A stretch of 64,000 bases of DNA, from assembly GCF_002234675.1 (NCBI RefSeq), contig NC_019881.2:20399494-20463493 (forward strand), read 5' to 3'. The notes below the pieces were generated by a model that saw only the letters and a list, made by a program, of their open reading frames with translations, was not told the origin of the DNA and made no database searches. The translations under genes were made by a program, and so were the position numbers. The DNA is from Oryzias latipes (Eukaryota; Chordata; Actinopteri; Beloniformes; Adrianichthyidae). Below are positions 52,915 through 64,000 of this stretch, one piece after another (positions within the stretch are counted from its first letter, which is position 1; every line of letters starts with the position of its first letter).

Positions 52915-55900
52915 CTGAAAGGCGAGAAGAAACACCAAACGGTCAGAACTGAAAACAAAAAATACTCCGTAATACAAATACACTGGGCAAGTGAGGGCTG
53001 TAAGCCAGCAGGGGAGCATGTAAACAGAGAGCTCTCAGCAAGTGGGAGGGTGGCGTGTACCACCCACAACTCAAACGTGAATATCTAATGAAATCCTGTC
53101 ACTCTGCTGTTCTAGAAAACCACCCAGCAACAATAATAATAATGATAAACTTTATTTGTATAGCACCTTTCGAGATAAAAATCACAAAGTGCTTCACAGT
53201 AGAACACAGACCATAAAAAGAATTAAGAAAAAACAATTTTAAAAAGATACGTTTTTAGCTGCTTTTTAAAAGATAACACCGAGTCTGCAGATCTGAGGCT
53301 GGGAGGAAGGGAGTTCCAGAGAGATGGAGCCACTGCTGCAAAGGCTCTATCACCTTTAGTCTTTCACCGGGTTCTCTTAACAACCGGCAGACCCTGGTCA
53401 CATGACCTCAGGGACCGGCTGGGAGTGTACGGCTGCGAAAGGTCTTTTACGTAGACCAGTGCCTGGCTATTAAGTGCTGAGTGTGCTAAAAGCAGGATTT
53501 TAAAATGCACTCGGTAGCGGATGGCAGCCAGTGCAGCTGCATTAATAACCGGCTGACGTGTGAAATCTTAGATAATTTAGTTAAAAGCCTTGCAGCAGCG
53601 TTCTGGACAACCTGGAGCTGTTCTAAAGAATATTTGCTTAAACATGAGAAGACGGAGTTACAATAAACAAGGTTTTTTGATTTTGACTAAAAATGGTAAA
53701 ATAATGATCAAAAGACCGCTGGGAACACTTTGAAAATAGATCAATTGACGATGGGAGTGGGACTTTTTAAGGCTGGAAGGTCATCAGGTCCTGCTGTAAC
53801 AAAAAGAACCCAAATCATGAACCCCCCACCACTGTGCCGGACAGTACGACCTGTAAATTGGTGTTGTCAAGCTCTGTTCCCAAACCAAGTTCACACTTTG
53901 GTTTCACTTTTCTTCTTCTCTTGTCCAACAACAGTCACATAAGTACAAAAAGCTTTCACAAGCATCTTCACCCAAAAAAGTAAACAAGATGGCAGCCTTG
54001 CAACAACAAAGCAGAAAATGCCTTTTCTGCTTTGTTTTTTTGTTGCTGTACTGTCATAAAACATTATCTAGTCCATTAACTGGATTGTGTCGAGTCTAAA
54101 GCTGCATTTCTGTCAGTGCCGAGACAGCGATAGCAGATAGCAAAGCCGAGTTTTGTCTGTTTTTCTTACGGCAACATTGTGGTGAGACTATTGATTGTTT
54201 ATTAGAACTGGACTGGGTGGCCCCTCCCCCTTGGCGTTCCAAAGCGGAAGTGCCTGCTGGCTCCAAGAAGCCAAAATCCTATAGACTTCTATAGAGAAAT
54301 AAACAGCTGTTACAGTCATTCCATTGTTCAGAATAACTTTTCTAACAAAACCTTTTTTAATTCTTGTTTTTTTCTTTTTTGGGATTATCTGCTTTAGAAT
54401 GTGATTGATTTTTGGACAGATATGCTGAGTCATCTTCTGAAAGTCCCTCCTTTTGACCAAGTTTCTGCACTGCCAGATGGTTCTGTGAAACACGCCATCT
54501 GCTGCAGCACGTTATCATCCTCCATCCCTTCCATTAGTGTAACCTCTAAATAAAACAGCAGAACATTGGACTGTGTGTAGCTGCAGGACACACAACCAGC
54601 AGCCACTTTCAGCGGAAAGGCTGCGTTAAAAAAAGGACTTAATGGAAGAATATTAGCATGACTTTTGAGAGCTGTCACTTTGAGTGTAAGCAGAAGCCCT
54701 CCAGCCAAAAAAGAAAAAGAAAAAAAGGCCTCTCATTCCAGGAATATCAGTAACGCCAGCGCAGACCTTGGTCGTTGAACAGCAGCTGTTTCCTCTTCAT
54801 CCTCTCCCCCTCGGACGCACGGAAGCCCAGGACAGCTTTGAGCTCCGACAGGACGCGACGGGACTCCTCCCTCTCCCTCCGCTGTCGTTCCCGCTCCTCC
54901 GGAGAAAACACGTCCGACCATGACCCCCCGCCTTCCCCGTCAGAGTCCGAGTCGGACACGTAGGCCTCCCATTCCTGGGTGGATGAAACACACAGGGGCG
55001 GATACGGCACGCCGTGCTACACGTGATGATTTGGGGGGGGGGGACATGTTTAGATAAAAAGTTGCATAGAAAGTTTGGTCACATATTGTTCCTACCAGCT
55101 CCTCTGGCACTGGGTCTTTATCCAGAATCAAGGGAAAAGATGGGGGGGGAGCAGGAGCTGCAGCCTCAGGAGGATCGCAGCGCTCCGGAGGGGCGGGATC
55201 ACCTGCAGAGAGGCTGCTTAGTGAGTTTATATCACTGTAAGAAACAAACATGACGTGGAGATGTCGGTGCGGGAACTCCTCTGAGGTTTTCCTCCTCCTG
55301 CACTGAGGTGGAGCGACTTCCTTCTGAGCTGGGAATAGACTTTGAATAAGTAAAGGAAGTGGGGAACGTGGACTGAAATAGAACTTTGCAATTTGTCTCA
55401 ATGAGGAAGAAAAGGTTTTATTTTTTATTTTAAAAGGTGCCACTCTTTAACATTTAAAGTTCTTGACAGACGCAGTCCGCCTGTGTTCAGTCAGCGCAAA
55501 CAAACAAAAAAATCCCATCAGACTCACAGCGTCGGACTTCCTGCTACTAAATCTGTGCTTTGTGTCGTCTTGTACTCCCAGCTGGCTGCCGCTTCTCCTT
55601 TACACTTTTTCAGAATTCTGACACGTAAACAAGGAAGAACTGAAGGAAGTCAGGATCAGATCAAATTAACATTTATTCAACCAGGAAGTTTGCTTTTAAA
55701 TAAAGACGAAAGACGCTTAAAAGATGATGAACCAAAGGCAAAAAAAAAATCCTCTTTTGTTTCCGTCTGTAGATCAGTAATAGCTGTTTGTTTCATGAAT
55801 CGTGTTTTTTTTTTTTTTTTAACATGTTCTGGTCGCATTTCTCAGATGATGAAGGAAATAGCATTTCTGAGTATTTCTTTATTCAACTTGTTGTGAATCA

Positions 55901-58900
55901 GGAGCAGACGAAAATCCGTCATCTGTAAAAGATCGTATTTGTGACGTAGAAATACGCTGGGTGGGTCAGAAGCTCCCTGCTCTGCTCCATTCTGATGCAT
56001 CCACTTACAGAGTATTAGATCCATTTACGTCTTTGTTTTCCTCGTCTGAGCTGGAATCGGGTTTAAAACTGGAACGCTCCAATGTCGCTCACAGTTTTTG
56101 TTGCACCGGTAATGTTAGGTTGGCGGTGTGAGGGGCTGTAAGCTAGCGGGAGAGCATGTGAACAGAGAGCTCTCGGTAACAGAACTCGATTTCAAATTTC
56201 TAATGATCTCCTGCATTAGAAAAGTCTCCGTAAGAACAAGAAACCATCGGTTTTAATAACAGACTTCTTTTAATCTTTAGTGGAAAAACTAAAACAGTCC
56301 CAAAACTTTAGATGAACCTTTCTTAGACGTGTTCCGGTGCGACTTCATCATCAACTAGCAGACGGTCGCATGACGTCACATTATTCATCACGAGATTTCT
56401 GTAATATTCTAAATGAATTTTTTGTCATATAAAATTTTCGAGTATCTTTTTAGAACTTGAGTAAACTGAACGTTAGTTTTTCATTTATGAAAAAATACTT
56501 GATACTTTTACTTTGAAAATGAAGACCTGCACCCACACTTTGAAGATGTATTTCTTCCTGTCAGGAGAGAATTCAGTTAGTTTAGTTTATCTACTTAAAG
56601 TCCAACATTATCCTGAAACTGATACAATGTCAGAAGGGTTTTTCTACTATACTAAATTTGTAAAAATCGCAATCTCAGATGGGAGAAATATTCATATTTG
56701 ATTTTTTTGGGAACAGATTGTGAATTTTCCAGTATTTGAATACTTGTTGCAGCCCTACCAAACACATCATGAGAACCTGAGGAGTTCAAACGTCGTGTTG
56801 GGAAACTCTGGATGATGTTTTCGGTGGGTCTGCGTTCTGCTCACCTGTGCATGCGTTGGCTCGTCTCAGCATGCGCTCCACCTGGTTGACGGTGTCCTCC
56901 CAGCAGCCGGCGCTGGCCTGCATGTGCGGCTGCAGCTGCTGGAGCCGGTCGCTGAGGTCCTGGTAACCTTCCAGCGTCAGCTCGGTCGGTTCCCTGGACA
57001 CCATCAGCTTCTCCAGGTCGTCCTCCAAGATGATCATCCTGATGGTGTCGAAGGAGGAGAGATTTCAAAAACTACACTTGGTTCCTTCGGGTGCACCGAC
57101 CCACACCGGTGACCTGTGACCTCTTTTCAGAGGAAGTGTGGGCTGAGCTCTGTCAGGATGTCAGAGTGTGCGTGGCTCACTCGCTGAGTAGGGCCTTGAG
57201 GTGCAGCTGCAGACTCCGGATGGAGGTGTGCAGGGTGTTGAGCTCCCGGCATTTCTCTCGGGCTCGCCCGGTCCGGTCCGAGCTCGCCGTCCTGGGCTGG
57301 GTTTCGAAGTGCCGGTGGAAGTCGTAGCTGCGCTGCACTTCAGCCAGACAGCTGGTGAGGGCGTGATGCAGCGGCTCGGTCATGGCGGCGATGGACCGGT
57401 GCATCGGGAGGGGTGGAGAACCGACAGCTTTGGACTTGCCCTCCTCCGGCTCATCTGTGCGGTACGGAGACAGGAGAAGGGCCAACCGCCGGAAACATTC
57501 AGAGCTCTGCCCCACCCACAGCTGGAAGAGCATCTGTGGCCAAAAGAGGCAGGGGGGGGGGGGGGGGGGGGGGGGGGTCAGTCCTTCCTCCTTTTTGCAG
57601 AAAGACAGCAGAACACGCCTTTGAACCCGGTCAGCCTGCAGGACTCGCCTTCAGAGCAGGCAGGCTGTAGTCGTCGGTCAGCTCCTGGGCCTGCTCGTCC
57701 CCCAGGTGTTCGATTCCCAGGCCGAGCCCCAGCTCCTTCAGAGGAACCGCGCACACGTAGTTTGTCACATTATCAATCTCAGAGCTCAGAGGAAACGTTA
57801 AAAGGAGTTAAAGACAAATAAAGCATGATCTGATCTAAATTATTTAGGATTTGCCCGAGCCCACTCGCTGACACCTTTAAATGTTCATTTATGCGTCACG
57901 TTAAAAACATCAATACAGAGAGGAAGAAAAAAACATGTTTGAATGAAAAAACTCAGTTATGCAATTCATTTTTCTCTTTTACGAAAGGATATGCTTTGAG
58001 CATGTGACAGGTGGCCCTTCGAGAGGCTCTAAAGGCTGAGCGGAGAGCCCGGTACAAGGCCTTCCTCAGTCCGATGAGCTGCTGGCCGCGTGGCATCGCC
58101 CCCGGCCCCGCCCTGCTAAAGGAGCTGGCCGCACTCACCCTGTCGAGTAAACTTGACAAGTGAAATGTGATACAACTGTGGAGACGTCCCGAAGAGGCAG
58201 GGGGGCACACACACAACACTAAACACAACACTAAACACAACACTAAACACAACGGACAGAGACGAACAAAATGCAACAAGAACATCAGCAGCTTCAAGCT
58301 TTAGATAAATACAAATAAAAATAAAACCTGCAGCAGAGACATATCACTATGAACAAATGACCTTTCCTTAGGTCTACCAATAAAGTTTAACTTTGTTTTG
58401 TTTTTTTATTTAGTTTAATAATTTAGTTTATTCTGGAATATAAAGTAAAAAGAAAAACAAAATTTTTAAATGTAAATGATTTCTCATTCAAGTAAAAGAG
58501 CAAAACTAAATAAATATGAGAACATAGTCATACAATTGTGAGAAACGTCAGTTTATGAGAATGAAATCATAAATTAATTATTTAAAAAGTCCTTTTTTTC
58601 TTTTTTACAAGAATTATGTTGGACTATATGGACCATCTTTACAGAAAATACACAAATAAATCTGAAGAAACACAGTCGACGTGTAAAAAGAAAAATTCTT
58701 AAAATGATGAGAAAACAGTGAATATTTTACAACAATTCTTTTTTAAAATGATATGAATAAAGTTATAAAATTATGAGGGAAAGTTGTAAAGTAATGAGAA
58801 AAAAACAGTAAAAAGTCTCAAATTATGAGAAAAAAGGCAGTGTTCAGCTGTCTCTTTGAAAGAATTCAAAAGCTAAATGTAATATTTTATTTTTGAAAAA

Positions 58901-61900
58901 GGAGAATATTTTCCTTATAAAATTATCACTTTTTGAAGTATAACTATAACTCTGACTTTACTCTTATAAGTTATTGAATATTTTTTCATAATTGTACATT
59001 TTATTCTCGTAAAATGTTGGCTATATTCCTCCTAATTTTACAACTTTATTTTCGTATATTTGTTCTTTTTTCTAGCAGCCCTAAAATTCTGTCAAATAAA
59101 TGTTACATTACATTTTAATGACAAAATATTAAAAATGTCATAGACTTCAGGATGAAGCATCAATTCTTTGTAATTCCGATTTGTGCTTTATAAAAAACAC
59201 CAAACTTTATCTGAAGACTTCATCGGTCTTCTTACTAACTTTTCCAAGCTTTAGAAATGACTTTTAAACTTCTGCAAATCAACTAAATGTGGAAATCTGT
59301 GAGGAATATTTGCTTAGGAACATGTAAAAAGCTGACGTGTGCTTCTGAAGCTGCTGATTCAAAGTGTCAAAGGTGCGGCGGCAGCAGCGGCGGCACACTT
59401 ACAGGGTGAAACCTCTGGAGATGACCTCGGTCTCCTGCACCAAACGCAGGGCTTTGCGGGACAGGCCGGTTAGAGTTTTGCTGTCGTGGAGCAGAGCCTG
59501 GAGCTGCGTGGCCCGGCTGTGGACGGCCCTCTGCATCCGGCCTCGCCTCCACAGGGCCGCGCCCCTCAGCCCCACCCAGCCCAGCAGAGTCAGGCCCCAC
59601 GGGGCCAAGGCCAGCAGCCACGGGCCCTCAGAGGAGGAGGAGGAGGAGCAGAGCCCCAGCAGGACGGCAGCCAGGCCCAGCAGCGCCGCCACATCCCTGA
59701 GAGAAGGGTTGGAGGAGAACGGCGTCTGTGTGAGAAAAGGCTCCGGGATTCAAACGTATCTGGTTACAAAAAGCAATGCGTCTTTAGAGAGACGTCACAA
59801 AATGTTGAAAACTAAAACTTTGGACTTTCGCAACATACGTGTGATATCACGCGTTAACGTTTCTGAGACACACATTTAGTTATTTACCCTGAAAATAAAA
59901 GGTTTCAGTCTCCAAACTGCCCCTCCAGGTTCCGGAAAAGCCTGGGGCTGTGCTTGTTACAAAACAATCTGAAAGCTGTTGGCCGTCAAACAGGGACTGA
60001 TGCAGAGCAGTCGCAGGAAAACTGCAGACATGTCGCTTTGGTCACTGACGGAAAGCCTCCTGACAGAACCTCAGCGCAACCTTTGGGTTTTTCTCTGGCG
60101 GCGGTTCTGGTTTTATTCGCTGCAGGGCGAGGGAGGCAGCACCAAGGCGTTCAGGCTGCAAAGAGGCCCCACGGACAGCGTGAAATCCGATCCGGGACAG
60201 AGATTTCGAGGATTACAACTTTAGGTAATTAAGTTTGGAGTTAAATTTGTAGTCATGTGGTGATTAAGGAAGCAGAGAGGATCTCAAGACAGACACTGTG
60301 GAGATTAACCAGGAAGATGCAGGATTTGGTTCAGGAGCTAACACGTCTGCTTCTGTTTTTACCTTTAAACCCTTAAAAAAGATTTTAGCTCTTAGATTTT
60401 TTTTAAATCTTCAAAAACGTACCAGGGGGAGGGCTGGGAGATGAGGCTCGGTTTGGGCAGGGAGCTGGCCCGGGCGGGTGAGCCCGACGGGGACGAGCTG
60501 AGGGAGAGCAGGCTGGGGTCCAGCAGCTCGATCAGCTCCACGTCCTCCTGCAGCAGGACGTCCTGGTCCAGAATGCACCTGACCGAGTACTGACCGAACG
60601 CCGAGTCCTGCAGGGACGCAAACACAGACCGGCTAAAATTCAAGAAAAAAGGGGGTTTTCCTTCCATGCAAACAAACCTTCTTCTGCTCACCAGCTGCTT
60701 CTCCAGCTTTTGGGATCCACTCGCCTGGAAAAGGGGACTCCAGGTCCACAGGGCGTCAACCAGTCTCCAGAAGCATCCTCTCTGCAGGTTACACATGTTT
60801 GGCTTTAAGTTCTTTCTAAATAAAATCCATTCCAGATTAATTAACAGTCCAAAAGCAGAAAGAAAACCCTTCAGAGTGATTCAGGTGAAAAAAGCAATGT
60901 TCTCTTGGTCTTTGTTCAAGAGATTTGTGCTTTGTGTCACAGAGTCACGGCAGCAGTGAAGGAGATTTTTTGCAACATTTTAACTCCTTCACAGCTTTTT
61001 TTTTTTTTTTTTACTTCCTACTCTATAAAAGATGGGGGATGTTTGCTTTAGATGTTTTTTTTCCCTTGCAAAAGCTGGAAAATGCATGTAAAGTCAAAAT
61101 GTGTAGGATTAATGTAACTCTAATCTGATTATGTAGGTGGTTGTGTTAATAAAGAAGGGGCCTCGGCTGAAGCCATCGTTTAAAGATGGATGAATGAAGC
61201 TTCATCTGACGTCTGAGCGCAGGCCTGCTCAGGCGCCTCAGTAAAGGATGAAGCACGTGCGCTGATGCTCGCAGTCGTATTGATTTTCCTTTTGTCCAAA
61301 GGTCCGGCCTGCTCCTCCGCAGCATCAGACGGGATTATCCGGACAGAAACCGCGGCCCAGATGAGGCGATCCCTGCAGATAATACGGTCTAAGCCTGATG
61401 CCCAACGGGATCCAGCCGGCGCCTCACAACGCAGCTTCCACAAGCAGAACGTGATGCCGGGCGACAATAATGTAACAACAAACACACATCTTTGTGTTGT
61501 TTGATGAACAGAATCCTTTGACTATTAATCAATGATAAGATTTAGGGATGACGATGGAGAAACGGTTAACAGTCTGTTCAGGATTAGTCAACAACTGATA
61601 GTTCATCTGTTTGGATTTGTTTAAAAAATTAACAAAGAAATAAGTTACATTTGTTCAAGACAAAATATGCATTTTTTTGTTTACTTAATGTCTATATTTG
61701 TGCATTTAAAAACACATCTGCTTCAGTCTGAAAGTAAACAAAAGAGCTAGTCTTAAAAACTCTAAAGGAGAAATCTTGGATAAACGTGACTGTAGATCCT
61801 TTCTGACCCTAACACGTTTACTTTCCATGTAAAAAACAACTATAAACCAAAAAAAGGTAAAAAATATTTCACAAAAATAAAAATATTAGAGGAGGGGGAG

Positions 61901-64000
61901 TAAATTCGGAAACGTCTTCAGTACAGGATTTTTTTTTTTAACAGCCTCTGACATAGAATGACCGCGAAAAGGTTTATCTGAGCTCCAGGAAAGTCCTGAT
62001 GTTGCTTTTGGAGATCCCGATCAGAATCCCTCGTCCTCCTGAACTCCACAGAAGAGCAGAGAGCCGGAGAGGAAGCGTGACACGCACGGAAAGTTCCCCG
62101 ACAAACCAAACACAGCAGTTTCCCGCTGCAGGAGGAGGGGAGGGCAAGGGAAGCGGGGGGGGGTCATGTGACGCTGAGCTTCCAAGGACGCGTCAAACTG
62201 AATCACGCCGACTCAAACCACAGGATGGGTGGTCGAAACGATCCACGAGAACACGACGTTTCAGACGGGTCGGGTCAAACAGGGACGGGCAGAGAACAGG
62301 GAATCAGGACGTCCCATTTCGACCCGGAGCGGGGGACATGTTCATGTAGGCTTCTATTAACCTTTGCACCATCTTATGGGTGAAAAATGACTCAAAATAA
62401 AGCAATTTAATTGAATTTTAAACCCAAAATCTGTTGTGAACAATGAAACAACCTGGCATTTATGAATTTGGCTCAATCTAATTCATTTTTAATCATATAT
62501 TTTCAGTTTTTTAACATAAACCAACTGTTATAACAGTTTTCTTTCATACAGTAAATATTTATTTATTGTTACTATATAAATATGAAATAATTCTGAATTG
62601 ATGAAATAAACAATCAATCTGGATTTTCTTTATCTTTTATAGTTTTTAGGAAGTTAATTGTTAATTATTATGCCCAAATGTGAGCGAGATGCCTTTTTTT
62701 CCCTTTTAATGACACACCTGCAGCCTCAGGTGGGTCAGGTGTTTGAGTGTGTATCTGTGATTTTGAGGCCTTCAAACATTTTTTGGGGGGTCAAAAATGA
62801 CCCATAAGACAATCTTCGTACCCTAGCGGTGTTCAGCCCATGTGGAAACGTAAACAAAACATCCCTTCTTCTGATGATGGAGTCCCTTTAGAACATTTTG
62901 ATAGACTCCTTGTGGAGGAGTGTCTGGCCCGAGACTGGAAAATTGTGAGTTCAAATCCTTGGTTGATTCCTATAAAGAGGCTAAAATTGGGACCCAAAGC
63001 CTCCCTGCTTGGCATTTAGCATTAAAGACCCACTCCAATGAAAACTGTGGTTTTGGTGGCATTTTCTGATGGTGGAGGGCAGATTAGGAGCCCTCAGTTA
63101 CGGGTGACGGACTCACAAAGCGCCATCAGTTCCAGCCTCAACTCAGAGGTGAATTTCTAAAGAACTACTGCTGCCCTGCAGAAACTATGTGCTAGAAAAC
63201 GACACGGGGTTTTACAATAGATCAAAAGATAATCAGAGAAACCACCAAATGATTTCCGAGCGCAGCAGCAGCTCGCCAAATGTGAAGAGTATATTTCACA
63301 CATTTAGGCGTTTAACAACTAATGGAATTTTTTCTACAAATAAACATGATAGAGGATCACTTTTTTATTTATTTTTTTACCAGCAAGACAACACAAGGTT
63401 TAAATATGGATTATTATACATATTCTTTATACATATTATTATCATTGTTTGACAATTTTTAGGCTAAACTTTTTTCAGTTATTCAGTGTTGGAAAGCATT
63501 CAAGTCCCACTCTTTTCATCTTTCGATCTATCTTAAAAGCGTTCCCAGTGCTCTTTTAATCATGATTATGCCGTTTTTAGGAAAAATGTAAGAAATCAGT
63601 TGTTTTCTGGGACATGGTTTTGTAGCTGAATTCACTTGAGTTGTGGGCGAGACTGTTGGCGTGGAGCAACCCCGCCCCTTTTCCCTACACGTTGAGAAGA
63701 GGTCGGAGCAGGAAGCTTGTTGCCCGCTCACCATAACAAATACACTCTTCTCAAGCAGCATTTTTTCGTCTGCTCCTGATTCGCAATGATTCAGAAATGC
63801 AACTTAAAGCTTTATTTTCTTTATACAGGTCCTCCATCATCAGAAAAATGCTACAAAGACATAATAAAAACATTTAAAGAAAAATTTTCAAGAAGAAAAT
63901 CCTCAGATTATGGAAAATGGAGCTCAAGTGTATTATCCTACAGGGATGTGTGTTTGGAGGAGACTCACTGAAGCTCCAGCAGAGGAGAGGTCCTCCTCTT
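52418..64000 (-). CDS. vezt: vezatin (N terminus outside window)
   Basis: Transmembrane protein of adherens junctions; in mammals it joins myosin VIIA to the cadherin-catenin complex and acts in hair cells and dendritic spines. Ten exons join in phase to 737 residues plus a stop. In order: [16 protein letters not shown]; a conserved block [18 protein letters not shown]; two hydrophobic segments at about residues 94-108 and 118-137 (likely membrane hairpin) split by a serine run; [74 protein letters not shown]; a coiled-coil-like [28 protein letters not shown]; an acidic [10 protein letters not shown] stretch; [18 protein letters not shown]; and the C-terminal [20 protein letters not shown] with an acidic tail. 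Every block matches vezatin. About 60 N-terminal residues are missing, probably right of the window. Confidence 0.95.
52985..53772 (+). mobile_element. family A element, copy 7, split by another repeat
   Basis: Left part 52985-53120 (GGGCTGTAAGCCAGCAGGGG, AACAGAGAGCTCTCAGCAAG) and right part 53670-53772 (GACCGCTGGGAACACTTTGA, GGAGTGGGACTTTTTAA) are one family A copy; about 540 bp of a different repeat sits between. Confidence 0.75.
53133..53668 (+). mobile_element. retroelement-like insert inside family A copy 7
   Basis: Starts AACTTTATTTGTATAGCACC and ACAAAGTGCTTCACAG, then GGCTGGGAGGAAGGGAGTTC, GGTTCTCTTAACAACCGGCA and TTGCAGCAGCGTTCTGGACA. Resembles 3' parts of fish LINE-type repeats; family not assigned. 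Confidence 0.6.
54187..54340 (+). mobile_element. family B element fragment
   Basis: TATTGATTGTTTATTAGAAC, GTTCCAAAGCGGAAGTGCC, CATAGACTTC-like block and AACAGCTGTTACAGTCATTC match 48610-48745; the right two thirds are missing. Confidence 0.65.
54767..54974 (-). CDS. vezt: vezt exon, acidic and helical region
   Basis: Acceptor CATCCACCCAG, donor G|GTCTGC. Encodes [34 protein letters not shown] and [20 protein letters not shown]. Confidence 0.95.
55096..55202 (-). CDS. vezt: vezt exon, DKDPVPEEL
   Basis: Acceptor CCTCTCTGCAG, donor CTG|GTAGGA. Proline/alanine-rich, then [12 protein letters not shown] matching the vezatin DKDPIPEE motif. Confidence 0.92.
55805..56232 (+). mobile_element. family A element, copy 8
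   Basis: Starts AACATGTTCTGGTCGCATTT, continues GTTGTGAATCAGGAGCAGAC, AGATCGTATTTGTGACGTAG, GATGCATCCACTTACAGAG and GGGCTGTAAGCTAGCGGGAG. Ends eroded. In a vezt intron. Confidence 0.7.
56845..57038 (-). CDS. vezt: vezt exon, coiled-coil-like
   Basis: Acceptor CACCATCAG, donor G|GTGAGC. Encodes [33 protein letters not shown] and [11 protein letters not shown]. Confidence 0.95.
57181..57533 (-). CDS. vezt: vezt exon, [10 protein letters not shown] block
   Basis: Acceptor TTTTGGCCACAG after a C26 tract, donor GA|GTGAGC. Encodes [31 protein letters not shown] and [15 protein letters not shown]. Confidence 0.95.
57552..57577. repeat. G26 homopolymer
   Basis: Twenty-six uninterrupted G on the plus strand (C on the vezt transcript), 18 bases before a vezt acceptor. 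Confidence 0.95.
57649..57777 (-). CDS. vezt: vezt exon ending at a GC donor
   Basis: Acceptor AGCTCTGAG, encodes [19 protein letters not shown] and DYSLPALK; the exon ends AAG|GCGAGT, a GC splice donor. No GT donor keeps the frame LPALK-MLFQLW. Confidence 0.9.
57983..58139 (-). CDS. vezt: vezt exon, [11 protein letters not shown] block
   Basis: Acceptor TACTCGACAG, donor TTC|GTAAAA. Encodes [31 protein letters not shown] and HMLKAYPF. Confidence 0.93.
58206..58255. repeat. short tandem repeat, 12-bp unit
   Basis: Unit ACACAACACTAA repeated about 3.5 times in a vezt intron. Confidence 0.85.
58380..59110. repeat. AT-rich intronic stretch with degenerate tandem motif
   Basis: Between 58600 and 58850 a loose motif of the type AGTTATAAAATTATGAGGGA recurs with variants. 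No exon is seen. Confidence 0.45.
59403..59696 (-). CDS. vezt: vezt exon, membrane segments
   Basis: Acceptor TTCTCTCAG, donor CT|GTAAGT. Encodes two hydrophobic stretches ([32 protein letters not shown]) and ends [18 protein letters not shown]. Confidence 0.95.
60423..60607 (-). CDS. vezt: vezt exon, [14 protein letters not shown] block
   Basis: Acceptor GTCCCTGCAG, donor TG|GTACGT. Encodes [34 protein letters not shown] and a serine/proline-rich stretch. Confidence 0.95.
60692..60781 (-). CDS. vezt: vezt exon (first firm)
   Basis: Acceptor CCTGCAG with a weak pyrimidine tract, donor CTG|GTGAGC. Encodes [18 protein letters not shown] and KLEKQL; phase 0 at both ends. Confidence 0.85.
60782..62354 (-). 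other. vezt intron, near part
   Basis: T16-type homopolymer near 61000. The GC-rich stretch 62000-62340 stands out but no frame there resembles the vezatin N terminus; role unknown. Confidence 0.5.
62356..62826. mobile_element. probable TTAA-type miniature element
   Basis: Left TTAACCTTTGCACCATCTTA then TGGGTGAAAAATGACTC; right GGGTCAAAAATGACCCATAA then GACAATCTTCGTACCC. Inverted, but the outermost right bases are eroded. Confidence 0.5.
63022..63245 (+). mobile_element. family A element, copy 9, internally deleted
   Basis: Clean left end TTAAAGACCCACTCCAATGA; most of the middle is gone and it resumes at ACTCAGAGGTGAATTTCTAA, AACTACTGCTGCCCTGCAGA, then AGATCAAAAGATAATC at the right end. Confidence 0.75.
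63520..63880 (-). mobile_element. family A element, copy 10
   Basis: Inverted: TCTATCTTAAAAGCGTTCCC, AGTGCTCTTTTAATCATGAT, GTCTGCTCCTGATTCGCAAT, CCTCCATCATCAGAAAAATG. Only about 90 bases from the candidate edge exon of vezt. Confidence 0.7.
63969..64000 (-). CDS. vezt: candidate vezt exon at window edge
   Basis: Minus strand reads [10 protein letters not shown] and then TCA|GTGAGTC, a good donor in the phase needed by the exon at 60781. Only 32 bases are visible, so this is a candidate. Confidence 0.35.

Noticed and set aside
59979..60224. 81-codon plus-strand frame inside a vezt intron ([15 protein letters not shown])
   Set aside because: Looks somewhat protein-like, but has no known match, no upstream promoter and is antisense to vezt; kept out for lack of evidence.
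62021..62206. Minus-strand frame as possible vezt first coding exon
   Set aside because: Sequence does not resemble the vezatin N terminus and no suitable donor follows.

Overview
The window is vertebrate nuclear DNA, most likely from a teleost fish. Four genes are split by GT-AG introns, introns are short, non-coding DNA is AT-rich, and fish-type interspersed repeats are dense (Tc1/mariner remnant, hAT-like and TTAA-flanked miniature elements, the 'GGTCGCCAGTCTGTC' and 'CAGGGGTCGCCACAGCGAA' repeat families). No bacterial or viral gene organisation was seen. The species call is inference; a medaka-like fish would fit but was not tested.

Layout. (1) 1-14.8 kb, plus strand: the 3' half of netrin-4 (ntn4), seven coding exons giving laminin-type EGF repeats and the C-terminal NTR domain. 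Its 5' exons lie left of the window. (2) 14.8-27.8 kb: intergenic, no supported gene, several repeat families. (3) 27.8-36.8 kb, plus strand: usp44, a nuclear deubiquitinase, with a CpG-rich promoter region, a probable non-coding first exon and five coding exons (743 aa). (4) 38.2-47.2 kb, minus strand: metap2, methionine aminopeptidase 2, eleven coding exons (468 aa), tail-to-tail with usp44. (5) 47.2-52.4 kb: a spacer with a 128-bp AT microsatellite, a ~340-bp direct repeat pair and a decayed coiled-coil-like coding remnant split by a miniature transposon. (6) 52.4-64 kb, minus strand: vezt (vezatin), ten firm exons plus a candidate exon running off the right edge.

The order ntn4(+) usp44(+) metap2(-) vezt(-) keeps the neighbours and relative orientations I recall for human 12q22, which supports the gene names. 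The four genes are not a pathway: netrin-4 is a secreted basement-membrane protein, Usp44 a nuclear deubiquitinase, MetAP2 a cytosolic protein-processing enzyme and vezatin a membrane protein of adherens junctions.

Most of the unusual material is transposon-related. One family with TTAA-ended terminal repeats occurs about ten times. A hAT-type element carries a second hAT-type element inside it with a perfect 8-bp target duplication. A Tc1 remnant in a usp44 intron carries a 26-nt exact copy of the usp44 exon segment encoding the catalytic-histidine motif. A vezt intron uses a GC splice donor and has a C26 tract just before its acceptor.
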